The notes under the pieces: model-generated
What the model saw: only the letters and a program-made list of their open reading frames with translations
Database searches by the model: none
What the model was told of the DNA's origin: nothing
Translations under genes and position numbers: made by a program
Origin: Bacteroidota bacterium
GTDB taxonomy: Bacteria > Bacteroidota > Ignavibacteria > Ignavibacteriales > Ignavibacteriaceae
Reading direction: 5' to 3'
Assembly: GCA_023475265.1 (NCBI GenBank)
Contig: JAMCWE010000261.1
Coordinates: forward strand, 1 to 35,882
DNA length: 35,882 nucleotides
Part shown: positions 22,825-31,594 of the stretch, in pieces
How the letters are laid out: every line of letters begins with the position of its first letter
Position numbering within the stretch: the first letter of the stretch is position 1

Positions 22825-23624
22825 ATGAATTACTGATAGCCGAAAATATTTGTTATAAAGTTGAGCAGGCAGGCACTTTTCAAATAAAAAAAACTGAAAA
22901 GGAAATTCTGAAAGATGTTTCGTTCAAACTGGAGAAAGGGAAAATTCTTGGAATTGCCGGCGAATCAGGCAGCGGCAAAACAACACTTGCAAAAATAATT
23001 TCTGGAGTTGTACAGTATTCAAGCGGGAAAATAATTTTTAATAAATCCGGCGAGTGGGAAAAAATAAAAACCAGTCCCGTTCAAATTTTATTTCAGAATA
23101 ACGGAGAGATTTTAAATCCTTTAAGAAGAATTAATGACATCGTTGAAGAAGCAATAGTTTTAAGATATGGAAACAAAATTGATGTGCAAAAAGAGAAAGA
23201 GAAAATATTTGGTTCGTTGAACTTTCCCGGACAATTATGGGAAAGAAAAGGTTTTGAACTAAGCGGAGGTGAGCAGCAGCGTGCAGCGCTTGCAAGAATA
23301 CTTGCCGTAAAACCGGAGCTGCTAATTCTTGATGAACCTTTCTCAGCGCAAGATCCCGAATCGCAATTAAATCTGCTTAACTTATTTAAAAATATAAACG
23401 AAGAATTCGGCATCGCCATGATTTGCATTGCCCACAATCTTAAAATATTGCAAAAGCTTTGCGGCAATATTTTAATCATGTACAAAGGTGAAATTGTTGA
23501 GCAAGGTAAATCGGAAAAAATATTTAATACTCCGGAACATCCGTACACAAAATTTCTGCTTAAGGCGGAAAGCTACAATCTCACTTATCAAGAATTAAGC
23601 TTTGATGCAGCTAATGCGGATTGA
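22821..23624 (+). CDS. ABC transporter ATP-binding protein, DppF-like
   Basis: The 267-residue ATPase has Walker A GESGSGKT (47-54), signature ELSGGEQQR (146-154), Walker B LLILDEPFSAQD (167-178) and switch His in CIAHNL. The C-terminus contains IFNTPEHPYTKFLL, the family-typical end of oligopeptide ATPases. It is translated together with the DppD-like protein through a four-base overlap. The pair forms the nucleotide-binding heterodimer of the transporter. Confidence 0.92.
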   Translation: MNELLIAENICYKVEQAGTFQIKKTEKEILKDVSFKLEKGKILGIAGESGSGKTTLAKIISGVVQYSSGKIIFNKSGEWEKIKTSPVQILFQNNGEILNPLRRINDIVEEAIVLRYGNKIDVQKEKEKIFGSLNFPGQLWERKGFELSGGEQQRAALARILAVKPELLILDEPFSAQDPESQLNLLNLFKNINEEFGIAMICIAHNLKILQKLCGNILIMYKGEIVEQGKSEKIFNTPEHPYTKFLLKAESYNLTYQELSFDAANAD

Positions 23625-23630
23625 TTTATT

Positions 23631-24098
23631 ATGTCAAAGACAAACGCAATCAGAATTTTAGAATCTCATAACATCTCACATACAACTCATACTTATGAAG
23701 TTGATGAAGAAGATTTAAGCGGTGAAACAGTTGCTAAAAAAATCGGCGCGAAGGAAGAAACGGTTTTCAAAACGCTTGTTACTTCCGGAGATAAAACCGG
23801 CATAAATGTTTTTTGCATTCCCGTAACAGAAGAATTGAATTTGAAAAAAGCCGCAGCAGTTAGCGGCAACAAAAAAATAGAAATGATAAAAGTTAAAGAC
23901 CTTTTCCAGTTAACCGGATACATCCGTGGCGGCTGTTCGCCAATCGGAATGAAGAAGAACTTCCCGACATATATTGAAGAAACCGCCCAGCTATTTGAAA
24001 AAATTTATGTAAGCGCCGGCGTTAGAGGAATGCAGGTTTGTTTATCGCCGGATGATCTAAAAAATATTTCGGAAGCTGCTTTTGCGGACTTGCTGTAG
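23631..24098 (+). CDS. ybaK: Cys-tRNA(Pro) deacylase, YbaK/EbsC family
   Basis: The 155-residue protein matches YbaK. ETVFKTLV carries the conserved Lys47 that contacts the substrate, and GYIRGGCSPIGMKK is the conserved loop. It hydrolyses Cys mischarged on tRNA-Pro in the cytoplasm. It starts seven bases after the ATPase gene and may be co-transcribed with the transporter ATPases by accident of position. Confidence 0.93.
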   Translation: MSKTNAIRILESHNISHTTHTYEVDEEDLSGETVAKKIGAKEETVFKTLVTSGDKTGINVFCIPVTEELNLKKAAAVSGNKKIEMIKVKDLFQLTGYIRGGCSPIGMKKNFPTYIEETAQLFEKIYVSAGVRGMQVCLSPDDLKNISEAAFADLL

Positions 24099-24175
24099 GC
24101 ATTAAATATCCATTTCTAACCAAATATCTATTTTAATATACTTTTTAACCGCTTTTATTTTTAGGCGGCATTCCC

Positions 24176-24185
24176 TATATTTACG
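24176..24185 (+). promoter_or_regulatory. Candidate promoter element before the 54-residue gene
   Basis: TATATTTACG lies 24 bases before the ATG. The same string recurs at 26636-26645 before the asparaginase gene, and it resembles the TAnnTTTG element of Bacteroidota. Confidence 0.4.
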
Positions 24186-24208
24186 CACTTAAAAATTGGA
24201 GTACTAAA

Positions 24209-24373
24209 ATGGCAAAACAACAAACATTTGCCGATAAAGCAAAGGCAAAGAAAAAAGATGTAGGTATTTCGGTTAAATTGATTAAAACCGTAAAAACTGC
24301 CAAAGGATCTTTTAAATTCAATGAGAAGTTTGTAAAACTTGATGATATAAGTAAAGTTTCTGAATTGAAATAA
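24209..24373 (+). CDS. Small basic protein of 54 residues, possibly DUF4295-like
   Basis: The ORF begins MAKQQTFADKAKAKKKDVG and ends KLDDISKVSELK. It is Lys-rich with a short hydrophobic strand pattern (VSVKLIKTVKTAKGSFKF when read loosely). GGAG lies nine bases before the ATG, a TATATTTACG element lies upstream, and a clear terminator follows, so it is a real single-gene unit. The composition recalls the small DUF4295 proteins that accompany ribosomal genes in Bacteroidota, but this is a weak resemblance. A nucleic-acid-associated role is plausible. Confidence 0.75.
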   Translation: MAKQQTFADKAKAKKKDVGISVKLIKTVKTAKGSFKFNEKFVKLDDISKVSELK

Positions 24374-24383
24374 AAAATAAAAG

Positions 24384-24408
24384 AAGCGGTATATATGCCG
24401 CTTTTTTT
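24384..24408. terminator. Bidirectional rho-independent terminator
   Basis: AAGCGG pairs with CCGCTT around TATATATG, followed by seven T on the plus strand. The minus side reads TTCTTTTATTTTTT, so it serves both the 54-residue gene and the convergent methyltransferase gene. Confidence 0.85.
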
Positions 24409-24421
24409 ATTTGACTAAATC

Positions 24422-24934
24422 CTATTCGAATAAAGTTAAAGCTAAACTTCCCTCAAGCTTCAGCAGTTTTTCTTTTATATTTAATCCTGCTGAATATCCC
24501 CCAAGCGATCCATCAGCATTAATAACCCGGTGACAAGGAATAATTATTGGAATCGGATTTGCACCGTTAGCTTTTCCAACCGCCCTTATTAAATTTTCAT
24601 CGCCAAGACTTTCAGAAACAGTTTTGTATGACACTGTTTTTCCATAAGGGATTTTCAATAATTCCTTCCAGACTTTTATTTGAAATTCCGAGCCTTGCAT
24701 ATCCAACGGCACTGTAAACTTTTTTCTTCCGTTATTAAAATATTCTTTCAGCTCTTCAAAAACATTAAATAGAAATGGATCATCAGTGTGGAGGTTGATT
24801 ATATTATCAGTTTCTAATGTCGCATCATTTTTATTTAAGAAGATTGCGCGAATGCCTTTGTGAGAAGCAAATATTTTAAAATGAATTCCTGATATTTCGG
24901 CGGAAGCACAATATTGATTATCTGAACTTTTCAT
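24422..24934 (-). CDS. ogt: Methylated-DNA-protein-cysteine methyltransferase (Ogt/MGMT)
   Basis: The 170-residue repair protein transfers the methyl group from O6-methylguanine to itself. The active-site motif IPCHRVI has Cys134. The DNA-binding helix is ENLIRAVGKANGANP with the conserved Arg finger. The N-terminal Ogt-like domain is complete. It acts once per molecule. The gene stands alone between two terminators, convergent with the small-protein gene. Confidence 0.95.
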   Translation of the reverse strand: MKSSDNQYCASAEISGIHFKIFASHKGIRAIFLNKNDATLETDNIINLHTDDPFLFNVFEELKEYFNNGRKKFTVPLDMQGSEFQIKVWKELLKIPYGKTVSYKTVSESLGDENLIRAVGKANGANPIPIIIPCHRVINADGSLGGYSAGLNIKEKLLKLEGSLALTLFE

Positions 24935-25002
24935 TTACTGATCGCAATGTAAAAATTTTCAATTTAAATTACGAAAAAGAAAAATGAATTAGGATAGAAA
25001 AA

Positions 25003-25031
25003 TAAACCCAATTCCTAAATGAAATTGGGTT
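25003..25031 (-). terminator. Terminator of the Nfu gene
   Basis: AACCCAATT (25005-25013) pairs with AATTGGGTT (25023-25031). The minus strand continues TATTTTTC, placing a U-tract 30-odd bases after the nfu stop codon. Confidence 0.8.
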
Positions 25032-25059
25032 CAAAAATATAATGAATGAATTTTAAAGA

Positions 25060-25602
25060 TTAAGCAGAAACAACTTCAAGCGCTGGATTAATATCTCTTT
25101 TCAATAATCCTTCAATTGCCATCAAAGTGCCGCTGATTGCTGTCGGACAGCTTCCGCAAGCTCCTTGATAATGGATTTTTACTGTGTAACCGTCAATTCC
25201 CAAAACCTGAAGTCCGCCGCCGTCTCCGGCTAAAGCTGGCCGAACTCTTTCATCTAATATTTTATTTATTTGTTTTAAAAGCTCGCCGGAATTTTCATCT
25301 AAAGAATTAAGTTCGTTTTCTTCCGGGATTAAATTCTTGTCAAAAGTTTTTATAAAATTAATAAATGGTCTTTGGATTTGTCCCCAATTTGCTTCTTTTG
25401 ATTTTTCAATTGTAACAAATTTATCCATATAAAAAACCGAAACAACACCATCAATTTCAAAAATACCTTTTGCTAAAGGATCGTTCTCTGCTTCTGCTTT
25501 ATTGTGGAATTGTCTGGTTTCAAATTTTAATAGCTTTTCACTTAAAACAAATTTTAATGCATGTGGATTCGGTGTCAAATCAACATCTGAAATCAATAAC
25601 AT
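25060..25602 (-). CDS. nfuA: Nfu-type Fe-S cluster scaffold/carrier protein
   Basis: The 180-residue protein has an N-terminal Nfu-N domain (about 1-90, LTPNPHALKFVLSEKLL) and a C-terminal NifU-like domain (about 110-178) with GDGGGLQV and the cluster-binding CGSC at 149-152. It delivers Fe-S clusters to target enzymes in the cytoplasm. The N-terminal domain is the type found in mitochondrial and Bacteroidota Nfu, not the A-type domain of E. coli NfuA, so the symbol is by function. AGGATG lies before the ATG. Confidence 0.9.
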   Translation of the reverse strand: MLLISDVDLTPNPHALKFVLSEKLLKFETRQFHNKAEAENDPLAKGIFEIDGVVSVFYMDKFVTIEKSKEANWGQIQRPFINFIKTFDKNLIPEENELNSLDENSGELLKQINKILDERVRPALAGDGGGLQVLGIDGYTVKIHYQGACGSCPTAISGTLMAIEGLLKRDINPALEVVSA

Positions 25603-25766
25603 ATAAACATCCTAAAAAATTTATTTTAAAAATAGCTGTTGACCCGGTTATCTTCAAGACAAATGAGTACACAGACTTTATTTGGTGAGATGAAATACCA
25701 AAAAGTAGAAATTAAAGTAAAGAATAAGTAAATATTAAAATTAGATTAAAATATAAAAATTATTAT

Positions 25767-25774
25767 TATCTTTG
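25767..25774 (+). promoter_or_regulatory. Candidate promoter element before mntA-hepT
   Basis: TATCTTTG matches the TAnnTTTG element and lies 42 bases before the preferred ATG at 25816. It makes the upstream ATG at 25783 unlikely to be used. Confidence 0.45.
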
Positions 25775-25815
25775 CTGCGTGCATGAAGTTACATCCAATA
25801 TTTAAGGGACTACAA

Positions 25816-26091
25816 ATGCAATTGACTAATGAAACAATTAAAAAAGCGATTGACATTGCGAAAAGCTACGGTGTTAAAAAGTTGGTTTTATTTGGCAGCG
25901 CTTTAGAAAATATTTCCACTGCACGTGATTTGGACTTAGCTTGTGAAGGATTAAACGATTGGAAATTTTTTGAGTTAGCTGCAAAATTAGAAGATGAATT
26001 AAAAGTTCAGATAGATTTATTTCCAATAGATGATTCCAGTTTCAGCCGGCATATAACCAGGATAGGGCAAGTTTTGTATGAACGGAACTGA
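25816..26091 (+). CDS. mntA: MntA-type nucleotidyltransferase antitoxin
   Basis: The 91-residue protein is a minimal nucleotidyltransferase. GSALENISTARDLDLA fits the GSx9-10DxD motif (Gly27, Ser28, Asp38, Asp40), and a third acidic residue lies in QIDLFPID. In MntA-HepT modules this enzyme AMPylates the toxin on the Tyr of its RX4HXY motif. The start at 25816 is preferred because AAGGGA lies seven bases upstream. It overlaps the toxin gene by 14 bases. Confidence 0.85.
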   Translation: MQLTNETIKKAIDIAKSYGVKKLVLFGSALENISTARDLDLACEGLNDWKFFELAAKLEDELKVQIDLFPIDDSSFSRHITRIGQVLYERN

Positions 26092-26545
26092 CATTATAGA
26101 AGAAATCAAAATAGAACTTTCCAACCTCGAATATATAGTTATGGAAATTGATTCAATTAAAGAAGAATTTAAAACTGTCGAACCAACCGTAAGGGATAAA
26201 ACCGCCGCAGGAAGTTTCCTTGCCCAATTTTATAATGGTGTTGAAAATATTTTAAAAAGAATTTCAAAGCTAAAAGATATTGAGCTGCCCAAAGGCGAAT
26301 TATGGCACACTGAATTATTTAAAAGATTTTGTGAACCACCTTTTGAAAATCTTCCGCTTATATTTGATAAAGAATTAGAAATGTTAGTAATTCCATTCCG
26401 AAGGTTCAGACATATAGTTTTTCATGGATATGGTTTTCAGTTAAATTGGGATTTGATGATATCCGGCATAGAACAAGTAAATTATGTTTTTGAAAAATTT
26501 TCTGCAAAAGTTCGCGAATTCATAGACCAGGAAACCCATTCCTAA
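26078..26545 (+). CDS. hepT: HepT-type HEPN RNase toxin
   Basis: The 155-residue helical protein has the HEPN catalytic motif RHIVFHGY (Arg111, His116, Tyr118), which fits RX4HXY exactly. It cleaves RNA when not modified by its antitoxin. It overlaps the antitoxin gene by 14 bases, the usual order. The module may stabilise this region or act in phage defence. Confidence 0.88.
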   Translation: MNGTDIIEEIKIELSNLEYIVMEIDSIKEEFKTVEPTVRDKTAAGSFLAQFYNGVENILKRISKLKDIELPKGELWHTELFKRFCEPPFENLPLIFDKELEMLVIPFRRFRHIVFHGYGFQLNWDLMISGIEQVNYVFEKFSAKVREFIDQETHS

Positions 26546-26635
26546 TTCATTTTAAAGTCATCCATTTATTCTGGATCTACCGGCAACGGACAATCACAAA
26601 TTTCCGCCTGCCTATTTTTAAAATCATCTTTCTTT

Positions 26636-26645
26636 TATATTTACG
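26636..26645 (+). promoter_or_regulatory. Candidate promoter element of the asparaginase gene
   Basis: TATATTTACG, the same string as at 24176-24185, lies 22 bases before the ATG; AAAGAAAG serves as a weak ribosome site. Confidence 0.35.
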
Positions 26646-26667
26646 GCTATAAAAAAAGAAAGTAATT

Positions 26668-27642
26668 ATGAAAGAAATTTTAATTGTGTTTACCGGCGGA
26701 ACTTTTTCAATGATGATAGATGAAAAAACCGGCGGTGCAATTCCTCGTTTTTCCGGTGAAGAATTAATGGAAAAAATTCCTCAAGCAAAAGAGATAGCTA
26801 AAATTACTTGTTATGATTTTGGAAAATATCCTGGCCCCCACATGACGCCCGAACTAATGATGCAGCTTTCAAAGAAAATCAAAGAACTCATTTCAACCAA
26901 TAAATACAGCGGTGTAATTGTAACGCACGGAACCGATACGCTTGAAGAAACAGCTTATCTTCTTGATCTTACTATTAAAGCATCAATCCCAATTGTCGTT
27001 ATCGGATCGATGAAAAATAGTTCCGAACCAGATTGGGACGGACCGCTAAATCTTATAAATGCAATTCATGTCTGCTTAAATCCTAACTGCCGCGATCTTG
27101 GTGTTTTAGTTTGCCTAAACGGTGAAATAAACGCAGCGAGTGAGGTTACTAAAATTTATACAGAGCAAATCGACAGCTTCAGCAGCCTTGATTTTGGCTC
27201 ACTCGGTTTTGTTCAAAACGGAAGAGTAATTTTAAATAGGCTGCCGAGAAAGCTCGAAATAATTCGCACAGAAAATATTGTCGCCAATGTTGATATGCTA
27301 ACCGCCTACGCCGGAATGAATGAAAAGTTTTTTAAATATTCTGCGGACAGCGGAGTAGAAGGATTTGTTGTTGAAGCTCTCGGCGTTGGCAATGTTCCGC
27401 CGGCTGCTTTTGAGGGAATAAAATATTTAGTTGAAAAAAATATTCCGGTTGTATTAGTTTCGCGATGTCCTGCAGGCGAAACATTAGACATTTATGGTTA
27501 TCCCGGTGCAGGCAAATGGCTTCATGAGATTGGTGTAATCTTCGCCGATTATTTGAATGGGCAAAAAGCAAGAATAAAACTTATGCTTTCTCTTTCCCTT
27601 ACCCGTGACCACGAAGAACTTAGAAGAATGTTTGAAAATTAA
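26668..27642 (+). CDS. ansA: L-asparaginase, type I-like
   Basis: The 324-residue enzyme hydrolyses asparagine to aspartate and ammonia. The first catalytic motif is VFTGGTFS (Thr12). The second is VTHGTDTLEE (Thr89, Asp90). Lys162 in EVTKIY completes the triad. There is no signal peptide, so it is the cytoplasmic form. It is a single-gene unit facing murI. Confidence 0.93.
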   Translation: MKEILIVFTGGTFSMMIDEKTGGAIPRFSGEELMEKIPQAKEIAKITCYDFGKYPGPHMTPELMMQLSKKIKELISTNKYSGVIVTHGTDTLEETAYLLDLTIKASIPIVVIGSMKNSSEPDWDGPLNLINAIHVCLNPNCRDLGVLVCLNGEINAASEVTKIYTEQIDSFSSLDFGSLGFVQNGRVILNRLPRKLEIIRTENIVANVDMLTAYAGMNEKFFKYSADSGVEGFVVEALGVGNVPPAAFEGIKYLVEKNIPVVLVSRCPAGETLDIYGYPGAGKWLHEIGVIFADYLNGQKARIKLMLSLSLTRDHEELRRMFEN

Positions 27643-27702
27643 AGATCAATTATATACTGAAAACCTTTAACCTAATCATTTACTAAAAAAGGAATGATGA
27701 AT

Positions 27703-27720
27703 AATAAACTTTCGTTTATA
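27703..27720. terminator. Weak AT-rich hairpin between ansA and murI
   Basis: AATAAAC pairs with GTTTATA around TTTC, between the convergent asparaginase and glutamate racemase genes. It is short and AT-rich, so function is uncertain. Confidence 0.3.
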
Positions 27721-27733
27721 AATTTTCATTCAA

Positions 27734-28558
27734 TTATAAGGTGAGCAATTCCAAATCTATTTTACTAACTTCTGAAACTTCTTTACCCAAAAATAATTCC
27801 GCAACTTCTTTGAACTTTACTGGAATATCGCTTACAAAATATTCTTGATTACCTAACGAGTTTTTATTCGTGTTAAGATCATATCTATCTAATTCAACTT
27901 GAACAGCTTCAGCAGAGGCAATTCCCGAATCAATTAAATTTACTTTCTCTCCAATAACTTCTTGAATGACTTCAGCAAGAATTGGATAATGTGTACAGCC
28001 AAGCACCAAAGTATCGATCTCTTTATCTCGTAATTCTTTTAAATATTCTTCTGCAATATCATAAGTAGCTTTATGTTTTATCCAGCCCTCTTCCGCCAAC
28101 GGAACAAACAAAGGACAAGCTTTTTCAAATACTTGGATATCAGAATTAAATTTTTTTATTTGATTTGAGTAAGCTTTATTGTTCACTGTCGCGCGCGTTC
28201 CGATAACACCGATCCTTCCGTTTTTAGAGGCTTTTAATGCTGCTTGAGAACCCGGCTCAATCATTCCGATTACGGGAACATTAAAACTTTTTCTTAAATT
28301 ATTAAGAGCAATTGAAGAAGAAGTATTACAAGCTACAACAATTGCTTTAACATTTTTGTTAATCAAAAATTTTGCATCTTGAATTGAATATTCAATTACA
28401 GTTGAATTGGATTTTGACCCATAGGGAACGCGCGCGGTGTCGCCGAAATATACAATATCTTCTTTTGGTAAATTTGATGAAATTCTTTTTACAACGGTTA
28501 GTCCACCTATTCCCGAATCGAAAACTCCGATCGGTTTTTCTTTTTCCATGAAGTTCAA
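27734..28558 (-). CDS. murI: Glutamate racemase
   Basis: The 274-residue enzyme makes D-glutamate for peptidoglycan. Motifs are GVFDSGIGGLTVV, the first catalytic Cys in VVACNTSS, and the second in LGCTHYPIL. Two starts are possible: TTG at 28558 with AAGGA six bases upstream, or ATG at 28549. It is last in a queC-queF-glnD-murI run, nine bases after glnD. Confidence 0.95.
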   Translation of the reverse strand: MNFMEKEKPIGVFDSGIGGLTVVKRISSNLPKEDIVYFGDTARVPYGSKSNSTVIEYSIQDAKFLINKNVKAIVVACNTSSSIALNNLRKSFNVPVIGMIEPGSQAALKASKNGRIGVIGTRATVNNKAYSNQIKKFNSDIQVFEKACPLFVPLAEEGWIKHKATYDIAEEYLKELRDKEIDTLVLGCTHYPILAEVIQEVIGEKVNLIDSGIASAEAVQVELDRYDLNTNKNSLGNQEYFVSDIPVKFKEVAELFLGKEVSEVSKIDLELLTL

Positions 28559-28567
28559 TTTAATTCC

Positions 28568-31138
28568 TTAAAGCATTTGTGTGATTGCTTCTAATAATTC
28601 GGTTTTGATAAATTCATAATTATCCGGCGAAATTTTTTTGCCGCTGCTGTCTAAAACATAAAACGAGTCAACAATATCATCACCTTTGGTGGAAATCTTT
28701 GCAAAATAAATTGACAATCCAAGCTGGTGCATTTTAGATGTTACCTGGTAAAGAAATCCAAGTCTATCCGGCGAGAAAATATCAATAATTGTATAGCGTT
28801 TATGTTTTTCAAAAGCGATCTTTACTTTTCCGGCTCTCTTAAAAAATTTGCTTTCAATTCTCCACCACTTCGATTTCATTTGTGCAAACTCTTGATTGAG
28901 CGGAAGAATTCCGGTAACTACATCAATTAAATTCTGTTGAATTTTTTGGTATCTGTCAGGCTCTATTTTTGTGTGGGTTCTAAAATCAGTTACGTTGAAT
29001 GTATCAATTACAATTCCATCTTTGCGTGTGAAGATTTTTGCATCGTGAATGTTTGCATCATTTATCGCCAAAACTCCGCAAAGCTTTGAAAGAAGTGAAG
29101 GCGAATCTTTCGTTATTACCGTGATGTTTGTGAAGTCGTCAAACTCTTTAAATAAAACGGAGAGGCTTACTCCTTTTTGAATTTCTTCAACGTGATTGGC
29201 AATTTCTTCATCAGTGAATTGGTGCGCATAACCGATATCATTAATTGATTCAATATGTTCCTGTACATGAGATTCGGAAATAAGCTTTGAGTGTTTGCTA
29301 ATTTCTTTCGGCTCAACATAAATACTTGAATATAGAAGTTCTTCGCCGGACATTTGTTCTTCAAGCATTGCTTTAGATTTTTTATAAAGCTCAGCGAGCA
29401 AATCGCTTTTCCAGGAAGTCCAAACCGCCGGATTAACAGCGGAAAGATCGGCATAAGTAACGATGTATAGTAAATCTAATTCCGACGTTGAACTGAATCG
29501 TGAAGTAAAATTATTTAATGTTTCAGGATCGTTTAAATTTCTTCTGAACGCTACCTGTTCCATTACCAAATGATTGCGCACTAAAAAAGTAACCGGCTCA
29601 ATTTCATTTTCACCATAACCAAGCCTGTGCATTATTGATGAAGCCATTTCTGCGCCGATGATTTCATGCCCGGAAATGTTGATCGGTTTTGCAATATCGT
29701 GGAATAACAATCCAAGGTGAAGAATTTCTTTGTCTTTCAAATTATTATAAATTTTTCCTAATGGAGACAAATCCTTTTCCAGCTTTTCTAAATTCTGAAT
29801 TGTCATGATTGTATGTTCATCGGCGGTATAACAATGATAAACTCCGTGCTGTAAAAATCCGATTAAATCTTTGAACTCAGGTAAGAATGCTTTTAAAACG
29901 CCTAGCTCATTCATAACGGATAAAGTGTTGCCGACATTTTTCTGAAGGCGAAGAATTTCTCTGAAGAAGACGGAAGATACGGAATCAGTTTTATTTCCGT
30001 TTTCATAATCTTCTGCAATTTCAATTATTGTCGATCGGAGGTTTTCATCGAAGTGGGCAATGTAAAGCCCGCGGTAATAAAAAGCTCTTAAAATATCGGA
30101 GAGAGTTAATTTTGATTTTACGTTTAAGGAAATAGTTTTTCCTTTGAGAATAAAATTATCGTCCAAATCAATTGCTAATGAATCTGGCAACGGATTTGAA
30201 ATTTCCTCACGGAATTTTTTAATCATCGATTTGGAAAACCGGTTTATAATATTTGCAGCATTGAAGTATTCATGCATAAAGCTGGAAAGAGAATCTTTCT
30301 GATGAACGAGCATGGAAGAAATTTTTTTCTGTGCATTAAATTCAAACCGGTCATTTTTTTGCTGCGAAGTAAGATGAAGCATGTTACGAACGGCGATGAC
30401 AAGCTTGTAGCTTTTTAATAACCGCTGACATTCGTTTTCGGAAGTATATTTATTTTCTCTTAATAAGTTGATGAAGGCTTCTGCCTGAGTTATTTCGCTT
30501 TGCTTGTTCAGCAGAGTTCCATTCATCAAAATATACATCCACTCAATTGCTTGAAAATCTCTCAAACCTCCGGCTGATGATTTTACATTCGGTTCCAAAA
30601 CTTTTGGAGACTCTCCATATTTTTCATAGCGGGCGTTTATATCTTCAAAAAGCTCCTGTAACAATTTTGCCTTTACTTCGGGGGTAATGTGAGAGAAAAG
30701 CTCTTCGTTCCATTTCGAATAAAGAATTTCGTTGCCCAGAAGAAAACGAGTTTCAAAAAACTGTGTGAATGTATGAAGATCGGTTTCCAAATATTTTTTT
30801 ATATCGGAAAATTCCCGTACTGTATGCGACGCTTCGAGGCCGTTATCCCAAAACACTTTTACCAACCCGGATATTTTTTCTTTATCACTGGCTGCGGATT
30901 TTGTAATGAACATTAAATCAATATCCGAGAAAGGAGAAAGTTCTCTTCTGCTAAAACTTCCCGCGGAGGCAACTACAAAATCAAATTTTTCTTCACGTGA
31001 AAGCTTTCTAATATATTCTTCTACAAGAAGACTGAAGGAAACACTAAATTTAAAAGAATCCCTCTGCCGAAAATTTTCTTGAAAAAGCTTGTCGCGCTTT
31101 CTTACAAATTCTTTCTTTATGTTTAAAACAGAAATCAT
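28568..31138 (-). CDS. glnD: [Protein-PII] uridylyltransferase/uridylyl-removing enzyme
   Basis: The 856-residue protein senses glutamine and modifies PII. The nucleotidyltransferase domain has AGSFSRRELSPFSDIDLMF (Gly60, Ser61, Asp72, Asp74). The GlnD PII-uridylyltransferase region and an HD phosphohydrolase domain follow (LLFHDIAKP). Two ACT domains end the protein (VITKDSPSLLSKLCGVLA and FSPDRLGFLYQVTSKM). The length is close to the family norm. No glnB or glnK gene lies in the window. Confidence 0.95.
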   Translation of the reverse strand: MISVLNIKKEFVRKRDKLFQENFRQRDSFKFSVSFSLLVEEYIRKLSREEKFDFVVASAGSFSRRELSPFSDIDLMFITKSAASDKEKISGLVKVFWDNGLEASHTVREFSDIKKYLETDLHTFTQFFETRFLLGNEILYSKWNEELFSHITPEVKAKLLQELFEDINARYEKYGESPKVLEPNVKSSAGGLRDFQAIEWMYILMNGTLLNKQSEITQAEAFINLLRENKYTSENECQRLLKSYKLVIAVRNMLHLTSQQKNDRFEFNAQKKISSMLVHQKDSLSSFMHEYFNAANIINRFSKSMIKKFREEISNPLPDSLAIDLDDNFILKGKTISLNVKSKLTLSDILRAFYYRGLYIAHFDENLRSTIIEIAEDYENGNKTDSVSSVFFREILRLQKNVGNTLSVMNELGVLKAFLPEFKDLIGFLQHGVYHCYTADEHTIMTIQNLEKLEKDLSPLGKIYNNLKDKEILHLGLLFHDIAKPINISGHEIIGAEMASSIMHRLGYGENEIEPVTFLVRNHLVMEQVAFRRNLNDPETLNNFTSRFSSTSELDLLYIVTYADLSAVNPAVWTSWKSDLLAELYKKSKAMLEEQMSGEELLYSSIYVEPKEISKHSKLISESHVQEHIESINDIGYAHQFTDEEIANHVEEIQKGVSLSVLFKEFDDFTNITVITKDSPSLLSKLCGVLAINDANIHDAKIFTRKDGIVIDTFNVTDFRTHTKIEPDRYQKIQQNLIDVVTGILPLNQEFAQMKSKWWRIESKFFKRAGKVKIAFEKHKRYTIIDIFSPDRLGFLYQVTSKMHQLGLSIYFAKISTKGDDIVDSFYVLDSSGKKISPDNYEFIKTELLEAITQML

Positions 31139-31156
31139 TCGAGAAGAAACTTATAA

Positions 31157-31522
31157 TTAATTTTTAAATCCTTTTTTCCGGAATTCAACTTTAACAACCG
31201 ATGAAATACCACCACGAACATTAAATTGAGCTGTTAATTGCATAAACCTTGGTTTGCAAGCTTTAACCAAGTCATCAAGAATTTTATTCGTTACACTTTC
31301 AAAATAGATTCCATCATTTCTGTAAGAGTTTAGATATATTTTCAACGATTTTAGTTCTATGCAAAGTTTATCTGGTATGTATTCTATCACCATTGTGGCA
31401 AAATCCGGCTGGCCGGTTTTGGGACATACCGAAGTAAACTCCGGCGCTGTGTGAATTACAGAATAATTTCTTTCCGGATAAGCATTATTAAACACTTCTA
31501 ATAATTTTATTTTATCACTCAA
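31157..31522 (-). CDS. queF: NADPH-dependent 7-cyano-7-deazaguanine reductase QueF
   Basis: The 121-residue type I QueF reduces preQ0 to preQ1 in queuosine synthesis. Catalytic Cys33 and Asp40 lie in SVCPKTGQPDFA. The substrate/NADPH motif ELKSLKIYLNSYRN is present. It follows queC by 72 bases. Confidence 0.95.
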   Translation of the reverse strand: MSDKIKLLEVFNNAYPERNYSVIHTAPEFTSVCPKTGQPDFATMVIEYIPDKLCIELKSLKIYLNSYRNDGIYFESVTNKILDDLVKACKPRFMQLTAQFNVRGGISSVVKVEFRKKGFKN

Positions 31523-31594
31523 AATAACCTCGATTCAATGTATGATTTATAAATTAGAATTAAAAATTAAAGCAATGTTCTTACCATTTAATAA

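Noticed and set aside
25783-25815. Upstream ATG for the MntA-like protein
   Set aside because: The ATG is only about nine bases from the candidate promoter element and lacks a ribosome site; the ATG at 25816 has AAGGGA.
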